A DNA stretch of 64,000 nucleotides from Cunninghamia lanceolata. Lineage: Eukaryota; Streptophyta; Pinopsida; Cupressales; Cupressaceae. The position numbers and the translations under genes are program-made. The notes under the pieces were generated by a model. It did no database searches and was not told the DNA's origin. It saw nothing but the letters and a program-made list of their open reading frames with translations. Below, in pieces: positions 11,422 to 22,300 of the stretch. The stretch covers positions 11,798,001 through 11,862,000 of the forward strand of contig BSBN01001807.1 in NCBI GenBank assembly GCA_027924645.1. Reading direction: 5' to 3'. Position 1 is the stretch's first letter. Every line of letters starts with the position of its first letter.

Positions 11422-11952
11422 ATGATGGAAAATTTTGTTTGTGTGTGGCTATGCAAGTTGTTATTGCTTTGCATGTCTCAGAATGAAGAAATACGAGCAT
11501 TCATCAAGTGGAATAAATCATGTCAAGAATCGAAACTTTTAACATTTGCAAATGATGCATTCTATTCTGGGTGGTGGGTTGAATCTCCCACACATGCATG
11601 CATGTATGAGAAATTGGAAATTTGAATTGACGCATGGAATTGGTATTGCAACTCAATTGCTAGTGACCTTGAGAAAATCAATTTAATTCTCATTTACTGG
11701 CCTTATTGTTACCCATGCCTAGTGGTTTCTTGTACATATAATGCAAGGTTCTATAGTGAATCATTGACTGACATTGTGAATGAGCACACAATTAAATTTG
11801 TAACGGATCCATTGCCTGTTAATAGGATAATTATGAGCTACAGTGAAATATTCATTACACGTCAAAAAGAGGAACCAAAAAGATTTTGGAGGATCAAAGC
11901 AAGGTTTGAAGGTCGAAGGATAGGAGTTTGTTTTAGAACTGAGGTTGGTTAG
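11422..11952 (+). pseudogene. Unrecognised ORF, one internal TGA
   Basis: One frame runs from the ATG at 11422 to TAG at 11950 (about 176 codons), broken only by TGA at 11623. The product is Trp/Cys-rich in its first half (FIKWNKS, YSGWWVES) and basic at the end (RFWRIKARFEGRRIG). I recognise no family. It could be a captured host exon, a decayed accessory gene of the transposon, or chance. Copy B's matching arm is not visible, so conservation cannot be tested here. Confidence 0.3.
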
Positions 11953-12430
11953 AGGTTCATGTATGATGTAATTCCCCAATCTTTTTGAAGGGTGATGTTG
12001 AATTTTACTAAATAATATAGAAGTAATTATGGTTTGAAAGTAATTATGATTTGAAATTGCAATGTATACAAATCATAAATGTTTCAAAGAATGAAATTTT
12101 CAATATAAAATTATATATTATATTATATAAAATATGATATTATTATAAATTTATATATTGAATCATTGATATCGATTTCATTTGGTGGCCTACAAAATAC
12201 CTTTCCCAAGCATTGATTTTAAATTTATTAAATAGATCTGACAAGTTATTAAATAGATTTTGGTAATGGTCGATCCTTACACGAGCCGAAGATTGACGCT
12301 ACAAAAAATATGGACAACAAATAAATGAATAAATGCATGTCAGTTGAAGCGTGTATTCATTAATGATCTTCCTTTAAATCCTGGAGGTCCCCAACAAAAC
12401 GGCACTAGACTGGCTTGCTCAAAATATAGC
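11953..12430. other. No gene seen; AT-rich
   Basis: AT-rich sequence with an ATTATATATTATATTATATAA-like run at 12111-12140. The frame of the next ORF is open back to 12329 but has no ATG before 12431. Confidence 0.5.
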
Positions 12431-13141
12431 ATGGAGACTCCCATAAGGCTCTGCTGTAATAAGCGCAAGGTCACCTTTCTAGGTCATATCAGAGATGGCA
12501 GGCTGATGAACATTTGTAACCAGCAAAACCTATTCTTCCTTGAGGCAATGAAGATGGTCCTTAGTAAAGACTTCTTGGTCTCTGAGGATAGATATAGGGT
12601 AAATTCAAATATTTCCTCACGCTTTCTGGCTTCTTTGTTAGACCTAGGAGAGGCAAAGGTGGATGCACTGATCATTCTATGGGGGGTATTCACTCTAGAT
12701 ATTCTTTTAGATGACTTAGACGCAGTGATTGATGCAGAATTGGGGGTCGGTATCCCATGGCCAAGAGACCTGGAGAAGCTGCGGGAGGGACAGGAGGACG
12801 TAGCTAGGTAGTCGTTCCTCCTAAACATGAATGAGCAACAACTCGCAAGGCACAGGATTTGGGTGGCTCGTGGAAGATACTTTCTTCAACGGGCAATTAG
12901 AATGGACATAGATGATACTTCGGTATGGCTTCAATACTTCGCAGCCATTGCAAATACAGGGGGATTCTACTCGCAGTGGCCGTAGGAGTGGCCAGGCTCC
13001 CAGGGCCACTTTTTTGGTGATTTCCGTGCTGGGGTGGTAGGTTGGCAAGTTTTCAAGGAGTCACTTAGTCAAGGGGCTAGGGATTTCTATGGTACTATGG
13101 TAGCCTCTCTAGTGCTGTGTGTTTTTTGGAGCCTGGGCTAG
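12431..13141 (+). pseudogene. Unrecognised ORF of copy A left arm, two TAG stops
   Basis: The frame from the ATG at 12431 to TAG at 13141 covers about 236 codons with two internal TAGs, at 12809 and 12985, both in contexts where Gln would fit (VAR*SFLL, WP*EWPG). It is less AT-rich than its surroundings. Acidic helix-like segments (LLDDLDAVIDAELG) are followed by an Arg-rich segment (RHRIWVARGRYFLQRAIRMD) and a hydrophobic C-terminus (TMVASLVLCVFW). No family is recognised. The long near-open frame and the type of its stops suggest a once-coding gene, perhaps a further accessory gene of the element. Confidence 0.45.
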
Positions 13142-13159
13142 CCACTAGAGTGGTTTTTA

Positions 13160-13360
13160 TATTGATATAATTTCCTGAGTTTAAATCTTTTTGTAATAAT
13201 ATAATTACCCAAGTGTAAATCTTTTTGTATTAATATAATTACCCAAGTGCAAATCTTTTTTGTATTAATATAATTTCTACTTTTTGTATTAATATAATTA
13301 CCCAAGTGTAAATCTTTTTTGTATTAATATAATTTCTACTTTTTATATTAATATAATTTG
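13160..13360 (+). repeat. AT-rich tandem repeat, about 34 bp unit
   Basis: Units of the type ATAATTACCCAAGTGTAAATC plus TTTTTGTATTAAT start at about 13201, 13235 and 13294, with a shorter 25-bp variant between. It lies just downstream of the ORF ending at 13141. Confidence 0.7.
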
Positions 13361-14054
13361 GTCTCTGTTATGGTTAGAGGTTTCTAATGTTGCTTCTTAT
13401 ATTTTTTCTTTAATTTATATATGTTGACATGGATTTGGTGATGGTCTCTGACTCTCTATTATGGTTAGAGGTTTCTAATGTTGCTTGGCATTTGTTTTCT
13501 TTTTGACTCTTGAGATAGGCACAACTAAGAGAGCTATAATATATGTGAACTCTCAATCTTTTTGGATTTAATTTGATTTCAATTTGGTTGTTTTTAGATA
13601 GAATTAATCATGAAATTTTATATGCACAAGTAAAATTACACTTTCTATTGATAGTGTAGTTCATCTACATGCATGATGCTTGAAATATTTTCATAATTAG
13701 GTTTTGACACTTGAACCGTTAGATTTCCAAATATCAATGGTTGACATTTCATACGAGAAACCCTTTGTGTAATCTTATGTTGACTTGCTACCTCTGATTT
13801 CCAGTTGTCTAAGTTGAAACCTGAGCCATCAAAATAGTGTTGTTTACCGACCCCTTATACCTAATCTTGTTGGTCACGGCTTGGTGGGGAGCAGGTTAAC
13901 CTAGCAAGCTAGCAAGGTCCACTTTTTAATTGTTTAAGAAGTTAATATGCAAGCAGGTTGTTGGTCAGTGAAGTCATGACTTCATGTCCTAATATTCGTA
14001 AGTTGACCAACCCCTTAATCTAGGATTCTAGAGGTTACCCGCTGTCTTCAATTG
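13361..14054. other. No gene seen; short direct repeat
   Basis: The phrase TTATGGTTAGAGGTTTCTAA is present twice (about 13368 and 13459), followed in both by TGTTGCTT. Otherwise nothing is recognised. Confidence 0.5.
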
Positions 14055-14500
14055 CAGGAAGGGCGAAATCTAATGGTTGCACAAGGGCACATGTGGAATC
14101 TGTCAGGAGAGAATATTTGTTGTGCGGCTGCGACAGAATGACACATGTCAAAAAATCAAAGCTGGCATCCTATCCCACTAAAGACTTGATCCAACGGTTG
14201 TAGGAAGGGCGAAATCTAATGGTTGCGCAAGGGCGCATGAGGAATCTGTCAGGACAGAATATTCACTGCGCGGCTATGACAAAATGACACATGTCAAAAA
14301 ATCTAAGTTGGCATCCTATCCCACTAAAGACTTGATCCAATGGTTGCAGGAAGGGTGAAATCTAATGGTTACACAAGGGCGCATGAGGAATCTATCAAGA
14401 GAATATTTGTTGTGCAGCTACGATAGAACAACACATGTCAAAAAATCTAAGTTGGCAAAAGACTTGATCCAACGATTGCACATCATCGCAAGGAGAATCT
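14055..14500 (+). repeat. 146-bp minisatellite, about 3 copies
   Basis: Units begin CAGGAAGGGCGAAATCTAAT (or TAGGAAGG) at 14055, 14201 and 14347, exactly 146 bp apart. The third is shortened by internal deletion and a fourth partial unit is diverged. Each contains GACACATGTC, a palindromic core, and GCATCCTATCCCACTAAAGA. The array lies 0.6 kb upstream of ORF1. Confidence 0.85.
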
Positions 14501-15073
14501 CTTTGGTTGGAATTTGCGTTGCGCGCTCACGACATCGTGACACGTGGCATTATCTTTTTTGAGAAGTGAGGCACACTGGCGTAGGGCAGGTAAGAGGTGG
14601 GCCATCATAGGCTGTTACGCTGTGAGGTGCTTCCACGTATCTGACTTGTACATTTTCTGAATGGCAACAAAGATTGTCAAATCTAGTTAGCCAATCAGGA
14701 CCGTGGATTTCAGAATGTAAGGAAAAGATCAATGGCCCAAATTCAAAGTTTCAAAAGAGAAAGATTTCGAAGTGCTTGCAACACGAAGTGCATTAATACA
14801 GAGAATTGTGCAGGAATTCTTACAGCATGAAGTTCATTAATATAGAGAATTATGTAGGAATTTAAGGATTAAGGTATTCTCGAGAGCACGACTGCATTCA
14901 GAAGAAATCATCAAAATGAGAAGGAAAAAGTAATCTCAAGCTTCTGCAAGGGTGGAAAACTAGTAAGTAACTGTTCCTCCTCTATGCCTAGTTTTTCCAA
15001 CTGTAGGTTAATTCTGAATCTTTTAGGGTCGTTGTCAACCATAAAAACCCTAATCTACCTTCATAAAAGAAAA
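14501..15073 (+). other. Upstream region of ORF1, copy A
   Basis: No coding frame. It contains a degraded minisatellite edge with CACGTGGC at 14541-14548 (a G-box-like core) and two near-copies of GCATTAATACAGAGAATTGTG (14790-14850). It presumably holds the ORF1 promoter and leader; I cannot point to a convincing TATA box. Confidence 0.35.
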
Positions 15074-18000
15074 ATGAGTTAGTCAGGCTAGCCTTCCACT
15101 TCAAAACGAAGCTTAGATGAGGATCTTATGATCCAACTCCCTGGTTCCGCTAGAACAATTTTGAAATTGCATGGCCCAGGTGGAGCTGAGGATAAATTTC
15201 TTGACTACTGCTATAATTGCTAGGATGCCAAATTACCTATCCCAGGTTGGATCCTCTTTGAGCATTGGTATAAGAGGATGAACTATAAGGCCCCTATCTG
15301 TCATGCCTGGAAATATGATTTATCTAATCTCATTTATCCCAATATTTTCCCCAACCGTGACTTAATTAGGTAAACAACATTAAGGTATAATCCAGCCTCT
15401 TGGATAGTAATAGATGGAAATGGTTCAACATTGATCAAGTTTACCAAAGGATACATTGCCACTATATTCAACTTGGACCCTGCAGCCAACAAACAAATTG
15501 AGCTCAGGGATTTCAAGAAAAAATACCAGACTGTGAAACGACATTACAAGGAATATAACTTACCAAAGCACAGGCCAAGGGGTGTTGGTGGGAAATTAGT
15601 AAATATTTCAGATCATGAGAAGGAGCCTTTTCATTGCAGTATGTTTAATGAATATTTTATCAGAACCTATCACAGTCTATGTCAAGTATTACAGAGAGAT
15701 ACTTTAGAAAGAATGTCTATTCTTTGATGATGATGGTTGTTGATATTCAGAAACTAGATGTCAAGGAACCATATGATTATGCCACTTTCATAGCTGACCA
15801 TATGCATGATAAGATGACAAAGATCAAAAATAATTTGTCTAAACCATATGTCCAAGTTGAATTCATATGGTACTCCTTGTTGTGCCATATGTACTAATTT
15901 GCTTTATCAGGGATGTGGCACCATAATTTGCATGTCAAGGATTCAAATGCTTAAGGGAACAAGCTGCCAGTGAAAGTATGGACGTGCATGCTAGATATGC
16001 ACTGTGTCACATTAGATTATGTTATCTTTGAATAATATTTTGTGAGGAGAATCCTTGGATTTTTGGAGCCAGAGGGTGAAAGGTTGCATCCTGATGTAAT
16101 GGATTTCTTACGACCTCTGGACAGGACTCCCCACCTTGGAATTGATCACAATTGGGGTGATTTCTTCTATCATGAGCCTACTACTTGCATAAGGGTCTAT
16201 GGATGCCAGACTACACCTCACATATTGCCCAAATATGTGCCAAAGAGGGTGGCATTTTTAGAAGTTATAAGACAGTTAAATGATTCTGACAAAAAGCACT
16301 TTAGGAACTGCAAGAAAGGTTCATTCTTCCCTTCTTCCATTAGATTTTGTGATTTTGTGATCCCTGATAAGAGTGGGTTGGACCAGATTTATTCAGTTAT
16401 GCAATGTTTTGGAATGTATTTGGAACAACCATGGTCTTTTGACCCTGAGGGATTCATCAGCAAAACCAAATTCAGAGTCAACAACTACAAGGGAAGGGTC
16501 TAGTACTTTCATCAAGTGGATTAGGATGAGGACATTGCCAGGCATTGTTTTACTATGAATGAAGTTGACCACTTGAGGATCAAGTGGGCTACTATCATGG
16601 CTAGTGAGAATATGAAGAGAAACATGAATCCTGCATATCTGGGTGCATTTGCAAAAGTGTAAGACCCAATTAAGAGAATTGAGAAAATGCTGGATAATGT
16701 AGAATAGTTGATTGCCTCTGCCCCTATAGGAGAACAGAGATATGCTTATGAGCCTGGCAACACAAGTGGAGAGTATGATGTAAAGAGGGAATCGGTTGGT
16801 GCCTCCTCTGCCAAAAGGGCCAAGATTATTGATTTGGAGAACCTAAAGTAGATAGAGGTAGTTGACCTAGAGGGGGAGGAGGAACATGAACAAGAAACTA
16901 GCCCTCGTTCACCCGATAGACTGAGACCTTATTCATCCCTAGAGAATAGGGCAGTGAGAGTAATGAGAAACCCTACTTTTAATATTGAAGATGTTAGGGT
17001 GATGGCATGTGACAAGTTTATGGAGGATGATGAATTTGTCAACACTCCTAAATTTAGAAGCTATGTTTTGAAAGTGAGGAGTGAGGAATTTCAAAAGAAA
17101 ATTGAAGATGCCAAGGCTGAAGCAGACCCAAAGGAGTATGATGTTATTACTCAGAGGGTCATAAAAGAAGTATAATAGACTATAAGTAAAATGACTCCAG
17201 AGGAAGGGAGAGCACTTGTGTCAAAAAGTAATATTCTGCTTCTACCTCACTGGACTCTATTAGATGCCATTGCATTTGATACAATCACCAGAGATGATTC
17301 AGATGTGACAGGGGAAGAGATTGAAAAGGCCCTCTCTGGTGCAGCCTTCAACCCTAAATTCAAAACATTGGCAATATGGGCTCTAGCCCCAAACAATAAA
17401 AAGCCTAGGGTTCAATTAGGAGAGCTGATAGGGGATGTAATAATAAAAAGAGTATCCGACACCCCTACTCCTCAGGCTGCAAGCCTAAATGTATAGATTG
17501 CACAATTTATAGAAGCAACTGCTAACAAATTTCAAAAGGATTACAATCAGCTATAAATTGATTATTCTCAGGCAATTGCAGAGATAAACATGTTGAAGCA
17601 GCAACTATCATTGGTAGCCAGTACTTCAGCCCCTCCTCCAGTGATCCCAACTGCAAAATCTATTCTGGTGGATACAGAGCCTCTCCTTGTAGAGATTAGA
17701 GAGTTGAAGGAGGATAACAAGAGATTGAAGGAGGAAAAGGATAACAAGTTTAAAGAGCTGGTCACCAACTTGATCAAGAACAAGGTGACAAAAATTTTGA
17801 CCAGAGTTGATGAGGCTTCAAAATCCTACTTACAGTTGAGACCAGCCTATGAAAAGCATGAGTCTAACAAATAGATACTATTGACCTTAGAAAAAAAATG
17901 GTTACATAGAACTGAAAAAAGTCAAAGAATTTTTGAGGTGTGCCAGGTATGATTCCAATGCACCTGTTGACATACAGAAGGTGCTTAACATGTTGAAGTG

Positions 18001-18415
18001 TTTTCAGGATGTGGCCAGTATCCAGTTGAAATTTGATTCAATTGTGAAAGAGAGGTTGCGGGGTTTTGAAGGGTTGGACACTAAGTGGTTACCTCCCATC
18101 TTGGATGGTGATGGAAAAACAAAAGACTTGGAGAAGTGGAGAAAGGAGATTGTAGACAATTTTTATTGATTAATTCCCACTTGTTGTGATGTAATTGCCA
18201 GTGTTCCAACTATGAGTATGCAAGTACTGAGCTTAGCGTTGGACAATCTGAACACTCTTGAAAGGAATCTTTATACATTTTGTAACCATGTAAAAAGTAT
18301 GTTGGATGCCAGGTATGTCAGCCATAATGGCCAGATTGAAGAAATACTTTCATTCCCTTAGTCGACAGAGGAGACATACGATGAGTGGAATGACAAATAT
18401 GGAACTGAGGATTGA
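15074..18415 (+). pseudogene. ORF1, large unrecognised accessory gene of the hAT element (copy A)
   Basis: About 1113 codons from the ATG at 15074 (MS*SG*PSTSKRS, two early TAGs) to TGA at 18413. The N-terminal two thirds is a globular region with PIPGWILFEHW, SWIVIDGNGS and PFHCSMFNEYF; then RVAFLEVIRQ near codon 388 and FFPSSIRFCDF. An acidic linker (LEGEEEHEQE-like, near 16870), a coiled coil with EIRELKEDNKRLKEEKD (codons about 870-900) and a C-terminal block starting LDTKWLPPILD 112 codons from the end follow. ORF2 has the same layout. Compared with copy B, most copy-A stops are CAA/CAG-to-TAA/TAG or TGG-to-TAG. A frame change at an A8 run (about 17890) is shared with copy B. No known family is recognised and the function is unknown. 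Confidence 0.6.
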
Positions 18416-19310
18416 CAAGCTTTTGTTCTCTGTATCTGTAACAATTTGAAGTACAATGTATTTAATGTTGATAGCACATTCCTGATCTATAAAGGAACTA
18501 TCTTGCTCATTGAGTCATTTCATAGGGTTGGTTGTTTTAGACTTGGCAAATTTTGATAAAATAATAAGATACAGTCTTGCTGGGTGGCATAAATTTAGTA
18601 GTTTCATGTTGCTTTTACATGAGTAATGCTTTGTTGCATGTATATGGTTATCTGTCTCCAAGTTGTGTGTGTTTTTCTTCTAAATCTAAATAGCTCAAGG
18701 TTATTTAGGATTCTGGAACATTAAATGAATGAAGAAATGTAGATTATGTTTATTGTTTATATCATAAAATACTTGCCATTCGATGAACATTTGATGGATG
18801 GTTCAAGTTGCATTCTAGAATGAAATGCACAGAACGCTAGGCTTGCAAACTTAAATATCCATAATCACCCTAAACCCTTAGATTTACAAAGATCAATGGT
18901 TTAGAGATTGCTCTGAGCTATCAATGCAGGACAGCTATCAGACATGTACTAATAGCGACACGTTAAAACTTGGCTTGGTGCTTCATTCGCTAAAAAAGTC
19001 ACTTCATAAAAAAAGCAAACTTTCTAGTTTCTACTTTTTACTGCTAAGATTTTATTTTTAAGTGAGAGCTAAGAGGATTAGCACACGGGGCATTGGGGAG
19101 ATTTCATATTGCTCATTGCAGTGTACCAAGGAGATTGCTCATTGTAGTGCCATTTCCAACAAAGCCGGTAAGACAAAACATAGAAACCCTAGGTTATGTT
19201 TCATCATTTCTTAAAATCTTATTTTCTCAAACTTTTTTCTTAAAATCTTATTTTGTCAAACTTTACATTTAGGGTTGAGAGACTTAAGAAAAATTTCACA
19301 CTATATAAGC
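18416..19310 (+). other. ORF1-ORF2 spacer, copy A
   Basis: The spacer is about 0.9 kb with no long frame. It is conserved in copy B (56772-57639, inverted), including the stretch just after the ORF1 stop and the CCACTAGCAGACCAGAC region at the ORF2 start. TATATAA at 19302-19308 is directly before the ORF2 ATG, too close to act as its TATA box. The ORF2 promoter is probably in this spacer. Confidence 0.5.
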
Positions 19311-22300
19311 ATGTCTACCACCACTAGCAGACCAGACAAAGTTTTTGGGAAAGGCAGAGCAAGTACAAATAAAAAAATAGATTATTCTGAATTGCTTAAA
19401 ACTTCAGGTCTGACTAATGAATACCATGATATTTATGATCCTAACATGTATGGTAGATTTACCTCAGAACTCAGATTTTCATGTGAGAATAAGGCTGCCA
19501 AGAAAAAGAATGTTGATAATATCAATGCAGCATGGGTAACTGGATAAGGGCGCATAATGTTACATGAGGTTTTCCCTTGCCCAGAATTTATCATGGTCTG
19601 TGCCCACAATTATGATGGTAACAAAAGAGCAATTGTAAATAAGGATACAAAGAAGAAATTTTATCCATTAATGCAGAAGAATTTAGAAAAGTGTCGGGGT
19701 TTACAACCCAAGAATTTGGAGACGTCTACATTGACCTAGAAAAGATTGCTAGTGATTATGAAGTAGCGGATGAAAGGAGTAAAAATTCTTTCCTAAGTAA
19801 AATAGTTGAAGAAAAAAACATGTTGAAAGATAACCGTAAGCCTCCTTATCCTTTGAAAATTTTTAAATCATGGGCTTAGGATACTATTTCCATGCTAGCA
19901 TTTTGCCCTGGACTAGATAGCAATTGGGAAGTGGATGCAAGCCTCCTTGAAATGGTATATAATATCCATTATGGTAATGGTGTACATGTCAAATATAAAT
20001 TTATTGAGAACATTGTAGAATCCATGCATAAACAATTTTTAATGATTAGAGGAGGTTCCACCAAGACATTTAGGTTCACAACATACTTGTGCTATTTTTT
20101 TCTATTCAAATTTAGTTGAATGTTTCAGAACAACAAGCTTCAGATTCAGCCCTATAACAATGTTGAGAAAACTAAAATAAGGATGCATGATTCTCGAAGG
20201 AACTATAATCATTTTGTAGACTACTTGTTGGCTCCATTGCATCAAGCAATAACAAATAGTCTAATGCATAGATTGCCTATATCATGTAGAGATTTCATTC
20301 AACTAGGAAAAGAAATACAATTGGCTGATTAGTACTTATTGGAAGAATATACTGTGCTAAGATTTTATGGATCAGAAGTAGAGCCATACAAACTTCCAAT
20401 ACATGTGACAGAAAGGGTTTTTGCATTGGAATATATAAGGCAGATGCAGAGTACTGATGAACTACACTTTGCCGGTCAGCAAAAGAAGACCTTATTTCCT
20501 TCTTTACCTTTTTCATGTGGAGGGTTCACATTCGAGAGAAAAGCATTTAAGGTGGCACAAGATCTTTTGAAATTTTTTAACTTTGATCTTGTCTATCACC
20601 GGCAGTATGATCCATGTGACACCATTAAAACAATGATTGTGACCAATAGGAATGCTGCAAGTAGAATTCAACATCAATGTAAACCCTTGCTTGAAAACTT
20701 GAGAAACAAGGATTCCTAGGATGAGGTCAAAATTACAATGGAGAAAACTGCTGCTGAGAAAGGTATTTCTTTTGAATAGTTGTCAGTAGAAATTATGGCA
20801 TTGCACTAGGTCCAAATTATAGGAGCACCAATAGAGATTGAAATCAGGAGGTACAACAATTTTTATAGAAAAAGTGATAAACCATCTATTAGAGCAAAAA
20901 TGCTAGATTATCTAGATGATTCTGTTATAAATTTTTTTTGGACATGGTCAAAAATTGCTGCATTTTGGTCTATGAGGAAGGATCTAGGTGAACCAAGAAC
21001 TGATGCAGACTAGGAGAAATCGATGAAGATGAAGAGTTTAACAAATTGTGGAATATAGAGCATCCCCGTGAATGTGAAGATGAAGAAACTGAAAGTGATA
21101 GAGATGATGAACTTGATGATGATAGAGATGAACAAAGCATTTACAAACCTGGTTTAAGTCAGAACACAAAAAAATCATATACTTCAGGAGTAGTCATAGC
21201 AAAAAAGTTGGGTTATCAAGGTAGTGGTTTGGGGTCCCAAGGACAAGCAATTTGGAAACCAATAGATGTAGTCACCACTGCCAGAAAACCATTTGATAAA
21301 TGAGGCCTTGAAGCTGGATCAGCTAATAAAATACGCCAAGGTCATACAAGTAGAACTCAAAGAATTGATTTTGTTATAGATTCAAATCCTAATCCTCATG
21401 GTCAGATGTAATCACATCTTGGAAATGCCCATGGTGGAGAGCCTAGTGCGACTGGCACTACCACTGGTGGAGAACTTAGTCAACATGTGCTACAACAACA
21501 GGTCCAACAACAAGTTACACATAAGAGGACACCAATACAAGATACCACAAAAACACTCAGTGATCAAGGGACATAGAAGAGACAAAGGATTATGGCAAGT
21601 CCAAGTCCAACTACTAGTTCCACTACAAAGGAATTATTTCCAGGCACTCCCCTAGTTAGTGTGGCTATAACAGAAATTGCAAGTACTCATATTCCTTCAC
21701 CATTCAAGCATTCCCTTATTCCTATGTCCCCGGGTTTTGATTACATTCAAGAGTTTAAAAAGAAATCAAAATTGTATAAAAAGGATAAGAAGTAACTGAT
21801 GGAGAGTGTGTCTACTGTAACTTCAGATCCTGCAACAACTATGATATTACCCACATTTGACACAAATACAGAAATCATGGAGTACACAATTGTTGTTCCC
21901 ACAGTTCAAAATAAACCAAAAAATCAAATGGATCGATCTAAATTTCAAGTGAACAGTTTGCAATTTGATTTTTCTAGATTAAAAAATACTGACAAAATTA
22001 ATATATCAAATCTAAGAACAATGAATTGTTGTACACATCATTGCTAAAGCATGATAGAGAGAAAAAAAGGTTGCAGAATCAAATAGAAAAATTACAGGCA
22101 GATTTAGCAAATGAGAAAGCAAAGAGGAAAGCAGCAGATAACAAGAGCAATGAATTAGAAAAAAGAATTAAAAAATCTACCTCTACATCAAAAAGCAAAT
22201 AGGATAAACAAACAGAGGTGGAATTGAATGGACTGAAGCAAGAGTTAGATGAGATCAAAAAGAAATATAATGAGGAAAAATCCACTTCAGAAAAATTAAG

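Noticed and set aside
12484..13048. Minus-strand ORFs opposite the 12431-13141 ORF
   Set aside because: The plus frame is longer and its stops are Gln-compatible, so the minus frames look like shadows.
17880..17900. Programmed frameshift at A8 as a confident call
   Set aside because: Both copies are otherwise pseudogenes, so an inherited indel is simpler.
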